This document shows positions 44,201 through 55,178 of a stretch of DNA of 64,000 nt, one piece after another; the first letter of the stretch is position 1; every line of letters starts with the position of its first letter. Source of the stretch: Siderastrea radians (taxonomy: Eukaryota; Cnidaria; Anthozoa; Scleractinia; Rhizangiidae). Where the stretch lies: contig OZ024895.1 of the NCBI GenBank assembly GCA_964017195.1, positions 46,433,673 to 46,497,672 on the forward strand, given 5' to 3'. A program made the position numbers and the translations under genes. Under the pieces are notes generated by a model, which saw only the letters and a program-made list of their open reading frames with translations, made no database searches and was not told the origin of the DNA.

Positions 44201-46901
44201 GTGCTTCAAATTGTGTACACGATTGGAGAGTTCACTCGCAACAAGTGCAATCTGAAAAATTTAGCTGCCATAGCTGGTCGGAAGATTAACGAAAACATTT
44301 TCCCTCGACGGGAAGTGAAAGAGAGCGTTTACCTGTTCGGGGTATAACTTAGTTCACCCCAAGATTCGATATTGCTTCTTTGAAAGCCTTTGCACAAAGT
44401 GGATTCCCCGTAACCGCCACTTTCCTCGCACTTTGAATAATTAATGAAATAATTCATGCGAATAATCGAGAATCAGCCAATCAACACCGCTGTCTGGTTT
44501 TTGGACAGTGACGTCACTGGACGGCATCAGCAGCTCATTGATTCAGACGTCTCTCTCGGGAGTGAGCGACCAGAGGAGACGGCTGAAATTCAGGCTACTG
44601 TTTTCCATCCTGGCCGTCCAAGCCACGGACACGTTACTTCCGCGCAATGGATTAATCATTTTTAACGAAACTGACTGAGCCATTATGTTCTGGCTTCCAT
44701 TGATGTAAATGTGTTTTCTGGCTGAGTTCAAAGTGTCACCAAAACTAGATGATACAGTGTCCCTTAACTGAGAAAGTGACAAAATCAAATGGCAGTTATG
44801 TCGGTTATCATAGCAATCGCCTTGTCATTGTCCAATAGACGGGTAAACCAGGCGATCGACGATAATCGAAAGGATTCTCTTTTGGATAAATAATTTACCT
44901 ATGTAGCCGTTAGATTTTTTCAGTACATTGTAAACAATTTATTTCATACGTATCGTAGGCTACCTAGCATTGCTGTATTAATTAGTGTCCCCAATTAGTC
45001 TATTTAGGCTAAATACATTGCCACTTTTTAACATAAAGGTTCTTGATAGACATCACCACAGAAAAATCATTGGCGGATTTAAACCTTCTAAAGGGGTCTA
45101 TTTACTGAAATTCTTCGTGACATACATGTACAGGTATTTCATTGCCATAGGTTGGAAATAAAATCATTTTTATAACGTTAACTACAGTCAAGTTACATTA
45201 CCACTTTAAGCCCCGCAAACTCTAAGGGGAAATTTTTACTCCATGCGTCGAGGTACAATGGGCATCATTTTAGTACAATATCAAGAATTCATTTTCGTTT
45301 ATCCTCTCCTATTTGAATTTTGTAATCCTACTGGGTTATAACAATAGCCCTTTTTAGCACAAGAAAAATCTAGCCTATTCTGGTAGCTGTAGCAATAACA
45401 ATGCCCTGTTGGGAATCGAATTTTTTTTATTCTCGTTTATTTCACTTCAAGTCCTGAAATCCTTGAAAATGTACATGAAACATGTAAACAAGTGATGAGA
45501 TACATTACATTGTACGCTTATAAGGGTCCAAGTCGGAAGCAAAAGATGGTTCTGGAGTTTTTCGGAGTTTTTCAGAAATATATATTTTTTTAACAGCGCT
45601 TCTGAACGGCAATGTCTTTGGCTCCAAGGTTATCAGCTGTACGTTTGCCCTGTTGTCGGCAGTTTTTGTCGTGTCTCGACTCTTAAAACATTGCAAACTT
45701 TGCAGAACAGTTAAAGCTCATTTGTGAAGATATAGCACGCAAATATCTTTTTTAAGACTCGAGCTTAGCGAAACAGTCTTTGAGTCTAGCTTGACGAACA
45801 AAACTTTCATTCCATGTAGAAACGGCGTAAACACAAAACGGGACCGCACGCTAACCAAGTGTCGCAAATACATATCGAAATTCCAGCAAATCCATCTACT
45901 TAGCTTCTTGAACTAATGTGAATACAAGAAAACGACTAAAATTTATCACTTTCGTACTATTCTCGACAGAATTTTATTACGCTAGCGTTGTGAAACATGT
46001 TGGATACAGTATTAAGTTTTAATGCTCTTTGTTTTTAGTTTCATTTCTATCCGACGGTGTTGTGAGCAGATTATCATGACGTGATGTAACTAGTGCAACA
46101 TATATATTTTATTATAAGTTGTCATAAATATTATTTCAGTTATTGAAAAAGGATAAGAAAAAAGGAGGAAGTGGTAATTATGCGGCATCGTAAAATCCGT
46201 CGCTTCAATGTAATTTTTAGAATTCTCCGCACCGAGTGACTGATTAAAACTGAGAAGAAACCAGGAGTTTCGTGCAAACAATAAAGTTTCCGAAAAACAC
46301 AACCCAGTGTTTTCAGAATAACCTTTGTTAAAGGAAAAACTGCGTACGACAAGTGTGTTTTTCAAACAGCCAACAATTCGTAACTAGATCTAATACCGTT
46401 TTCCAGAAAATCTACCCTTTCTTTAAAATTAAGTGTAGTTCATGCTTGTTTAAGGAAATCGTAAGCTGAGAAAAGATCAAATCGCATTAGGTAATTGAAA
46501 AACCGATTTTCCGGAGAGGAGAGAGTGACACAAAAACTGACTAAGGCTTTTTGAAATATCCGGTTCTTTGGTTTCCCCTGAATAAACGCGAAGCGAAAGG
46601 TAAAAAATCTCAATATTTCACACGGCATGTTCTTCCCCAAAACACCAGAAGCACACCCTTTTCTAGATACGATTCTACGCTTCAGGCTTACTTTTTACAC
46701 ACAGACATACAGTTTTGTGTTTTTGTATCTAAGTCTTGCTCTATTACGAGCACATTTGACGCGACAAAAATCGGCCATCAAGTAATGAACTTGTTATTAC
46801 CTTTCGTTGTATTGAATACTCGCAGTTTGCATCGTTGGACTGACACAAGCGAGTAACACAAGCAACTTGCAAAAAGGCTGCAAAATCTCCACCGTCCCCA
46901 T
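37334..46901 (-). CDS. Cys-loop anion channel (GABA-A/glycine receptor-like), copy D, complete
   Basis: Complete 454-residue subunit in eight exons: 46801-46901, 42309-42409, 41716-41783, 40815-41032, 40013-40095, 39684-39821, 38452-38894 and 37334-37546, all in phase. ATG at 46901 starts a signal peptide (MGTVEILQPFCKLLVLLAC). Loop D is FFFRQYWRDHRLAF; loop A is WLPD; the Cys-loop is CLMDMSRFPMDIQNC (about residues 170-184). M1 is about 252-276; PARV (282-285) starts M2, VSLGITTVLSITTLFFG; M3 follows PKVGYIKAID. The M3-M4 loop is serine-rich and basic. M4 ends RILFPVAYFVFLLIYCIAFV then AY-stop. This is the intact counterpart of copy C. Intron 1 (42410-46800) is swollen by a 1.9-kb Mutator-like element. 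Anion selectivity is inferred from PAR; the ligand is unknown. Confidence 0.93.
38148..38234 (+). mobile_element. LINE/SINE 3' tail remnant with (ATT)n
   Basis: TTGTAAAGCGCTATTGGATA, then TAGCGCTTTATAAATTCAG and 12 ATT units (38197-38233). This layout is the common 3' tail of CR1/L2 LINEs and their SINEs. It lies in a stretch of intron 7 of copy D (about 37976-38340) that is absent from the same intron of copy C. Confidence 0.6.
38271..38340. mobile_element. 70-bp Mutator-type MITE in copy D
   Basis: TAGCCTGCG at the left end and CGCAGGCTA at the right, flanked by a perfect 8-bp repeat CTCTTCTG (38263-38270, 38341-38348). Absent from the same intron of copy C. Confidence 0.75.
40610..40682 (-). 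repeat. tRNA-derived SINE-like remnant in copy D
   Basis: The minus strand reads ATGGTCAGATGATTAGTG, then CGGACTGTTCATCTGAGGGT, then TGCTGGCTCGTATCC, which resembles tRNA A-box, anticodon arm and B-box regions. It lies in the same intron as the copy C remnant at 25141-25212. Confidence 0.5.
41118..41262. repeat. Degenerate GTGATGTGAC-type short tandem repeat
   Basis: About 10-base units such as GTGACATGTGATGTGA repeated just upstream of exon 4 of copy D, at the same place as the run in copy C at 25604-25715. Confidence 0.65.
42858..43158. mobile_element. 300-bp snap-back palindrome (MITE)
   Basis: Arms of about 140 bp starting CCCAAGCATAATATTTGAAT pair with the mirror ending ATTATGCTTGGG; paired positions sum to 86016. 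The loop near 43003-43015 is only about 13 bases. Nested in the Mutator-like element. Confidence 0.85.
43432..43713. mobile_element. TA-flanked MITE, GAGCGGTTTTC ends
   Basis: The left end GAGCGGTTTTCAAATGAGTG and its mirror at the right are flanked by TA (43430-43431, 43714-43715). The interior contains several CCAATCA motifs. 42493-42560 is a partial related copy (CCAATCAGCACTCGAAGCAC). Confidence 0.7.
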
Positions 46902-46967
46902 GATATGTGAACCTAGTGTCCAAAATCATTCGTGACCGAACCTAAAACGAATCCATAGAAAGGGCTG

Positions 46968-46975
46968 TTTATATA
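46968..46975 (-). promoter_or_regulatory. TATA box of channel copy D
   Basis: TATATAAA on the minus strand, 67 bases upstream of the start codon, in the same context as the copy C box. Confidence 0.55.
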
Positions 46976-47386
46976 GAAACATAGTAAGCATGCGCAAGTC
47001 CTTTACACTGCAGAAGAAGGCATCTGTTCGCTATAAATTAGAAATAACCCACTGTTTAAAACCAATAAGCAGCTAACAAGAAAATATAAAAAATACAAAT
47101 GTCACGCAGTTGTTGTGTTTTATTTTTTTAATACCATTCCATAGGAAAATACTTTTCGAAAGACTTTTCTCCATTTGAACGCGATTTATATTTTTCAGAT
47201 CTCACTGACAAAAATGAATCCACGAGGAGCCTACAAAACACATGTATGTGGATATATTCAGTCTTGATAGTGAGTTAAAGCAAGCTGCAATTGCAGGTCC
47301 GAGTAATTGAAATGAAACTATTCCGATCATGTTAATAAACCTTTCGCTCCTGGAGACTAGCTTTTATGTGTTTCTAATTCTAAACC
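46976..47386. other. 5' flank of channel copy D, no gene seen
   Basis: Matches the copy C flank to about 47345, after which similarity ends. No coding region recognised. Confidence 0.55.
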
Positions 47387-47720
47387 CTGTAGATGAAATT
47401 CTATGATTTGATTTCTGGGATGAAACCTTTTGAGCATTTTCATGTCGTTCTTTTATTTTGTTAAAGCAGGTGGTTCTCCGTTTTGAGGTTGTGGATAAAA
47501 TCCTACAGTTTGAGCATTCAAATGAAATCAGTTGAGAAGTACTTCCAATATAAATATCCCATTGTTCTTTTTATTATGTTAAGCAAGGTGATTCTAACTT
47601 TTTAGCCTGTAGATTAAATCCTACCGTGCAACCATTCAACTGCAAGCTCTTCAGCAATACTTTCCAATGCTACTATTTTTTTCAGTATTTCACAGAACGA
47701 AATTTGGATTGTTCTTAATG
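47387..47720. repeat. Degenerate tandem repeat of about 110 bp, coral-type
   Basis: The core TGTAGATGAAATYCTA.. with CATTCAA downstream recurs near 47388, 47498 and 47607, each followed by a GTACTTCC/ATACTTTCC-like stretch and an AAGCAGGTGGTTCT/AAGCAAGGTGATTCT stretch. A single core also lies near 32126. I associate this repeat with stony coral genomes; that link is from memory. Confidence 0.6.
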
Positions 47721-47880
47721 TTGTTTCTTTGTAAACTAGGAAGAGAATGGCCAAAATAATAGGCTATTAGTTTGGTTTGGCCTCACTCCCCACAGGAGAA
47801 ACGAGAATTATTTGTTTACTATGAAGTTCACACGTTACAGAACGAGCATACAGTTACAAGGCCATCAGATATTAACAGAT

Positions 47881-47886
47881 TTTATT
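47881..47886 (-). terminator. Candidate poly(A) signal of RFC4
   Basis: AATAAA on the minus strand, about 40 bases downstream of the RFC4 stop codon (47927-47929). Confidence 0.5.
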
Positions 47887-47926
47887 AGTGTTCGCAAGTC
47901 ACTGTTTTGTTTCTTTTCCAAGTCAT

Positions 47927-50900
47927 TCATGTTTGACCAGCATGGCAGAACTGTTGCATCATAACTGAACACAGGCTGAGAATCTGCAAATATTCATCAG
48001 CGCCATCACACAGACATTTGTCAACAATCTGCGATAAATGAAACATGACAACAGATTAATAGATGTCTGCCGCTTCGCATGAAACTGTGCGGACACGTTG
48101 TGGGCCTGTCTGCATTTTTTAAGAACTGCAAAGGAGCTCTAACCAGTTTGCTTTTGTGCAGGCGATAAAAAGAGGCAAGGCACGCGTTTTCAGATAACCA
48201 CAACATTTTGAGTGTCAAAGAATTAATTGTTAGGTAAAAAAGCTTTCAGTATGTTTGTACTTACAGCTAATTTTTCCAGTATGGCAGATTTTTGATGGTC
48301 ATTCAATTCACTCATTTCTACAATCCTGTCATGAATCTGATACGAAACAAAAACAAATCAAGTATCAGTTATTTTTTTTTCTCAAAGAAAATAGAAGCTT
48401 CACAGAAGTCAAAATTGTACTAAAATAAAAAAACTCCCTCTGCTTGAGTAAGTTGTGTCAGACAGAAATCTTTTATCTTAGTCACTCCCAATGGACCTTT
48501 CACTCAGACAGGATATCAAAGCCTTTGCCAGGAACCATCAGATATCTAGCCCTCTCAATCAGTCAATAACAACCTGGTATCTTACCTGGTTTATAACTTG
48601 AGCAGCTGCATGTCCTTCAGCTATAATTTCCTGTTAGGGTGAGATAAAATGGGAAAGCATAATTATATTTAAATCTTCCTTTTGACACGCCAGTGAATTT
48701 TCCTTTCATTTTGTAGTTACACTACAAACTCTGTCGCTCACCAATATTAAGATTAATACTGAGATTCCTTGGCTTTATAATCGTCCCTTTCCTACTCTAT
48801 ACACACCCACATGTAGACTGAACCAGCAGTAATACATCACGACAACTACATACAACAAAAACGTTACCTTGACAGTAGTGTCCAGCTTTTCATAAGAGTC
48901 AGCTCCACAGGCTTCAAACAGTTTGTCAGCCATTTGAGCAGGAACAACCTGAGAGACAGTCAGCAAAAGTGTGGACTTTATCACCTAAATCAGCCAATCT
49001 CACAAAACATGGAGTAAATTTTGTTATCTTAGAAACAGGGATCCACATTAGTAGTCGTCAGGTCGTCCGAGACGACTATAAGGTGCTACGGACAAGTATT
49101 AAAAATCACAAACTCCTCCGCTGGACGGGTAAGTTTCAAGGAGCAAATTTTTCTTTAATTTCCACCAGCCATTTAGTGATTCCGTTCTGTAGTGAACAGA
49201 AGATTAATATTCTGTAAACTTCGTTTCATTGCGCATGTGACATCTTACTCTCACAAGTGAAATGTATGCAGGCTCAATTTTTGGTTCTCCACCACTGACG
49301 TACTACAGCGATATGCTAACACAAAGACTCTCAAAATGTAATGCTGCTCTGACAAAGTGTTGCCACCACCGCAGAAGAAAAAAGGGTGAGTTTTCCGAGC
49401 AAAGTTCTAAATACAAACAAGAGCAATAAAAGTGTGCATTTTATCATGGCAGCAAGACAGGCAGGCGGAGACTTGGATGACATTGACAAAGAAGAGGATT
49501 TAGATGATAATGACAGTGGTGTTGAGGATACAAGTGACCTGGACAGTGATGTTGATTGTTGCCAAATTGAAAGTTTGATCAATAAGCAGTTGTAATTTAA
49601 GTTAACGCAGCAAATCAATGCAAAGTAGGTCTATCTTTTAAGTCCGTGTAGTTGAATTTGTAAAATGAAAGTGACACGAGCCTTAATGCGGTGCCCCTGC
49701 AGCAACATGGTGAAAATAAAATGCAACCATTCCACTTACTTGTTGTTAACTTTCAGTTTTTGACTGGGCGAGTAAAATTTTGTCAGGGTAAGTATCTTTT
49801 TTGACATCCTTGCCCGGCTGACGAGTTTGAAAAAAAGCTAATATGGATCCCTGTTAGAAAACAGCAGAACACAGTGTGCTAACCACTACACCGATCACCT
49901 CACGACTAAACCACCACGTGCTCACAGATGGCATTTCGCATTCTTTACTAACCATACTACAAAATAGTAATAGCCTTTTTTTCCAGCTTGAGTTAGATAA
50001 AGCCCTTAGGCTTCAGGGCTCTACTGTCAACAGTTCAGAGCTCCAGGGATCCCTCCCCTCCCCCTAGGACCCTGATTAGGTCACAGACATATGAACACCA
50101 TGCAAATACATTAGGTTTAATGTAGTGGTGCTTTATGGCTTTATAGAAGAACAACACAATGAGCAATATCATACCCCAGCTATTTCAGTGATATCATCAG
50201 CCTCCACAGTGTCCTCTCCTTTCAGTCTGTATGCACTCTGTAGGTAAGTTATGGCCTTAAACAAACCACAACATATTTTAAAATGGCAAATGGGCAAACC
50301 AGAGACAGGAATGATGCAACAGTGGGAAGCGGGTAATGAATACAAACGTTTCTGTCTTACTATCAGTTTAATTTGCTGTTATTCATGACCATATTATTGG
50401 TAACTGAATTGTTTACACTGATTTCTTACCCACCTTTCTCATGTCTCCTTCTGATATTTTTATTAGCTCATGAATTGCCTGTTAGAAAGAAAAATAAACT
50501 GCATGAAACTACCCCTTTTCAATCCAAAAGCACAGTCAAGCTGTCCTGATTTGGTCATTTTCTGTGAGCTGTAAAACAGGAATTTAATTACTATCAATGA
50601 TTCACTATTTGCAATAATCATAAACTGTGTGCTGGGCTACCCTTACACTTTAGGGGAAAAGTGGCACATCAAGGGCACCAGCACTAGTAGTTCGAGAAAT
50701 GTTTGCTGAAGTTCTGTAGATTTTTATTATTGGGAATATTTAAGTTCTTTCAGTGTTAAATAGTGAAATGTATACACCTGCTTATGCTGCCAACCTTTAT
50801 ACCCAATGAATGTGTGGTTCCAGAAATTATCCAAACGCCCTTATTGGTAATTCCAAGGGTGAGGGGAGTCTTAAGGCCAAAATTTTTAAGGGAAAGTATG

Positions 50901-51631
50901 AGCTTAAACTGGAATTTCCAGAGGGGTGGGGGGGGGGGGTACAAACCAAAAAACCCTCCATTGGGGAAGTATTGATATTTTCTGGAACAACACAATCTAA
51001 CAAACGTCTTTATGACAGACCTGTTTTCCATACCTTATTATCACACTTTACATTTTCTTCTTTACAAATCATATTGAGTCTCTTCTCAAGTGTATCTGTA
51101 GACAATGGCTTGAAACGAAACTTGGAACAACGAGAAGTCAAAGGCTCAATAATTCTATGAAAAATCACACAAATTAAAAGTTTAAAGGTTACGTTTTTTG
51201 CACACAGTCATTTGTGATGACCAACATTTGGGTTTCTCCTGAAATTTCATTATTACTCAGTGAAAAGAAATCTTATATATAATACATGATGAATTAACTG
51301 TTGTCCACCCATCGTGAAAAACAATGGAAAAGTTATAAAAAGCCAAAACCACACCATTTCTATACTTTCCTGGCAAGGATGTGCCCAATTTGGTTTTAAA
51401 TCGAAAAGAACCACTTTGGAGAATTTCCAGAAAAGCTGCATGTTTCTCTCAGCAAACGAACACCGTGCCATGTCTGTTGATGTGTGACTAATTTCAACCG
51501 CTCAAGACATGCAAATTTGTGTTGGTTTTCAAAGCATCCATAGCTGGACAATGAATTAATACAGACGGAATTACATGTAGTTGACAAAAACCTTATCGAG
51601 CCTAAAATTTTATTCAAATAACACAAAGAAA

Positions 51632-51665
<34 letters not shown>

Positions 51666-54600
51666 AAGGATTTGCGTTAAGAAGCAAACAACTTTCTAAT
51701 TCCTTGCTTGCCTGAAAACAGGCACAACATTTTTGTTATGTATTTAATTGTTTGCGGGTACCAGCTAGTATGTTCTAAAAACAACAATCAAAAAATTCCC
51801 ATAGTCAATCCAGAGAATACATACCTACTAACATAGTTACAAATAAGGCAAAACCTTGTTGACTTTGTCTCTTTTTCCATGGTTCTTCTCAAAGCTGCCT
51901 GTAGCAAAGATGAATAAATCATGAATTTACTGAGAAGGTAACATTTTAAAAAACGCATTTCTTTAAAAATATTGATGGTTGTCTCTTTATTCAAATGGGA
52001 CTGAAACATCTGTGAATGTCAAACCTGAGCACTCGGTGTCATGGAGTCTGCTTCGTCTAAAATGACCAGCTTAAAGGCTGGGCATGGTTTGCCGCTACAA
52101 AACAAAAAAAAAGAATTGTTATCTAGTTTGCAGGTCAAAAGGTAAGCAAAAAAGCTAACACACAAGCCTAGCACCCTATGCTAGTAATTCTTAGCTCCAC
52201 TTTGTCTAATTGCATTCAGTTGCCCTGTTCTGGAATAAGAATACACAACAGGATCACCATGAATATGCCGAACTGGGAATTTAGAGCCAATGGAATTCCG
52301 TACATCGGAAAGAGCCAAACAGATATGATACAATTCAAATACCAAATACGTGATGAAATAAATAGGGAAATAAAGTAAAACAATACTTACTCTGGTCGAA
52401 TACCAGAAGCTGCCAGCTGTGCAAACTTCTTAACTTTGTCTCTCACCACCTAAAATGTCATGGTATTTTTCCAGCAATTTTAATGATCAATTCATCGGCA
52501 ATTACTTGCAAATGAGTAAGATAGCCCACCAAGGGGTGTGCCTTGTGAAGCACCTGCATGTGATGAAAAGCCTGAAACTGGATCCACAACTTTTGAAACA
52601 GACAGGACAGTATAAGCTAGTATAATCCACTATCAAAACTTGTTGATTTATTGACACAAGTGAATCAGTCTAATGTTTCTAATGAAATAACAATATTATG
52701 TGACTGCTTGGCTGTTGATTTTGATAGTTCCTTGTACTTCTAAGGGTCAAACTGTACATGAATCAAGGGCAAAAAAGTGACATCAACTCTTTTTTTTAGA
52801 GATTTTTAGGTGATTACCAAACTTATGTTACAAACCTGTATTCCACGCTCATCAGATGCATTCAGTTCAAGCACTCGTACCTTCATCATTTCAGGTCTAA
52901 AATGAAAATTACAACAGACTAGTTAAAAATCATATTTTATTATTCTGGAGTTTCTTGTTTGGTAAGTTATAAAGTTTAACAAGGTCAACACCTTACCTCA
53001 ATGAAATAAATTCTTAGATAACAATGGAGTTGTTAATTCACTGATTAAGAGCTGCAATAACCAAAACCATCCACTTGTGTGGCAAGTGTCATCACCCATC
53101 CATACAAATGTCAGTAAAATGATGCAACCTTTCAATGCATCGTTTGAAACCAGTTTTCGTCCTTTTTCTTACAATCTTTGCATTTTAACCGAATGTTACA
53201 AAATGTGTATGCTCAAATTCTTATCACAATACCTGTTACGTTTACAGACGAATATCAACTTTCAAGAAGTAAATAATGATGTAAGCAAAGATCATCTGAT
53301 ATTGAGTAAGAACGTGGTCTACCACAAAGTGGATAAAGAAGCAGGAAGGAATAAGATATTTGTGCCTACCCAAACAGTTGCCTCGCTATAGCGAGTATAG
53401 TGGATGTTTTGCCTGTGCCAGGAGGACCATAAAACAACAAGTTGGGAAGATCAGCTCCCTCAAGAGTCTTCTTTAACACAGAAACAACTTCATCTTGATA
53501 TGCAACTTCATCTACTGATCTAGGACGACTGAAGACATAAAGAAGAAACAAGTTACTTGGAAGGCTTCTACTTAGTTTACACTACACGTTTATGTGTCAC
53601 ACACAGCAACAGAAGTATGACAGATCTTAAATCTTGTTTTGCATGTCTGTGACAAATGAAAATAGAGACATCAAAGCACTATATAGGAGGAGTCTTTTGG
53701 TCCATGCAGCAGCAAACTAGTGCTTTTCAAACCCAGGGTAATGAGACCCTTTAAGTCAGGATAATGGCACTCTCTTTTAACTACAAAATGCTGAAACAAT
53801 AGCAAAAAAATCATTGCAGAATTGTTTGCTGCATCCTGAAAAGATGAGAGCCAATTAGATCTTCAGACTTGTAATAGTTTACTGCAAATTTAAATAAAGG
53901 TTCACTCAGTAATTTTCACCATTGCCATGATAAAGTAAAAGTATGGTCACACTTGTGCCTATGTGATCCATAGCTTTAACCCAGTTACACGCAAGAGGAG
54001 GAGAGTAGTAGGTACCCTCTTCCTTCTTCTTGCACTCTGCAGTCATGACGTCTCATGCTTTGCACTTGTGAATCCCCCCTTTCAGTGCTTGCCACACAGG
54101 CTAACTCTTGATAGGTTGCTAATCCACAGCATTTTGTCACTAGTACCCAAAACAACACAAAATGCAGGGACCACTTTATTTACCTTGCTTCAGGCCACTG
54201 CCACTCTAAATGACCACCACACCACCACAATGGCCATTTTCACAGGTAACTTTCCCCATTTGCATTGCAGTGTATTTGGAATACACCGCAATGCAAATGC
54301 ACATGCACATGTGCTTTAGTCTAATTTGGGCAGTTTCACAGTTTCAAACAGAAACTGTGAAACTGCCCAAATTAGACTAAAGCACATGTTCAATTTGTGT
54401 TGTAATGTGCAATTATGAGGATAATATTAGCATGTACAAAACTTCACTATTTTGTTGAGTTAAGTGCAAGAAAAGCTGGAAACAGTTGTGGCAGTGCAGA
54501 AGACAAACAAGCTTAATGGATTCAGGTTTAATACACCCACTGCTCAAACCTTTTAATCCCTGCTCAGCAGAGAAGTTCTCCTCACTGTCAGAATTTACCT

Positions 54601-54877
54601 TAGCAATAACGGCTAATTACATTTTACTAAGATGGACAAAAACACCACTCTTTATGAATCATTTATCTGAAGACCAGCTAAATATAAATCACTATTATGA
54701 TAACAAATTAAGCTTAAAGGATTGTAAAATGTAAAAGAATGCAAAAATCACTCACTATTTTTCGACCCACGGTACAGTAATTTGCTTGCCCGGGGGTCCA
54801 GCAGATTCCTCGCTTGCTGCCTGCTTTAGCTTCGAAGAACTGCCAGCAGAACTTTGTCCACGTATAAAGGCATCCAT
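47927..54877 (-). CDS. RFC4: Replication factor C subunit 4, complete
   Basis: ATPase subunit of the RFC clamp loader, which opens PCNA and loads it at primer-template junctions in the nucleus. Thirteen exons: 54756-54877, 53370-53528, 52836-52896, 52391-52449, 52025-52094, 51825-51898, 51034-51154, 50434-50478, 50175-50255, 48868-48948, 48586-48630, 48265-48336 and 47927-48028. They sum to 1092 nt, or 363 residues, the length of the human protein. Walker A GPPGTGKT is at 75-82 after [18 protein letters not shown] follows in exon 3; Walker B LDEAD is at 146-150; [20 protein letters not shown] and the SRC arginine-finger motif (189-191) follow. The C-terminal collar domain ends [20 protein letters not shown]. 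No damage seen. Intron 9 (48949-50174) carries a hAT-like element and intron 1 two palindromes. Head-to-head with profilin. Confidence 0.97.
49036..49853. mobile_element. 818-bp hAT-like TIR element in an RFC4 intron
   Basis: Ends CAGGGATCCACATTAG (49036) and inverted CAGGGATCCATATTAG (from 49853). A 7-bp repeat TTAGAAA lies on both sides (49029-49035, 49854-49860). CAGGG ends and a 7-8-bp duplication suit hAT. The interior encodes an acidic 49-residue frame from ATG 49446 ([20 protein letters not shown]...), which I do not recognise. Confidence 0.65.
51634..51664. repeat. (ATT)n microsatellite in an RFC4 intron
   Basis: About ten TTA/ATT units. Confidence 0.9.
54257..54299. repeat. 43-bp palindrome in RFC4 intron 1
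   Basis: CATTTGCATTGCAGTGTATT and its near-perfect mirror around TGG. Lies 8 bases from a second palindrome. Confidence 0.8.
54307..54389. repeat. 83-bp perfect palindrome in RFC4 intron 1
   Basis: Two 39-base arms starting ACATGTGCTTTAGTCTAATT around a 5-base loop AAACA; I see no mismatch. No transposon-type target duplication identified. Confidence 0.9.
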
Positions 54878-55178
54878 TTTTGGGTTTTAAACCTTACCTT
54901 GTATCAAAGGTTGCCAAGAACTTAAGATGTATTTTCGCCCTATTTTCCAACACAATATGGCGAACACGTCTTGAAACTTTCCCGCCAATAGCTTTTAGCG
55001 AGAAAGGACTGGGACTGATGTCTAGTCTTTTTAAGCGTTGCGTGACACCTCGAGCAGAAAGGACGGCCACAAAAGCTGTGATTTGCATGTCAAAAGAATA
55101 CGCCGAATGCTGTGATGAATTATAGGGCAAGGAGTGTATAAAGTGGGAAACTAACTGCTCTTATTGTTGTCTGGTCGA
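54878..55178. promoter_or_regulatory. Shared RFC4/profilin divergent promoter region
   Basis: 301 bases separate the two start codons, which point away from each other. The region must hold both 5' UTRs and both promoters, or one bidirectional promoter. No TATA box stands out near either start. Confidence 0.6.

Larger units (their letters stand above)
42666..44597. mobile_element. 1.93-kb Mutator-like TIR element in intron 1 of channel copy D
   Basis: TIRs of about 48 bp begin TAGCCTGAATTTCAGCCGTC at 42666 and mirror at 44597. A perfect 9-bp target duplication, CTGTTTTCC, lies at 42657-42665 and 44598-44606. It contains two smaller MITEs (42858-43158 and 43432-43713) and no transposase that I recognise. 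Confidence 0.8.
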
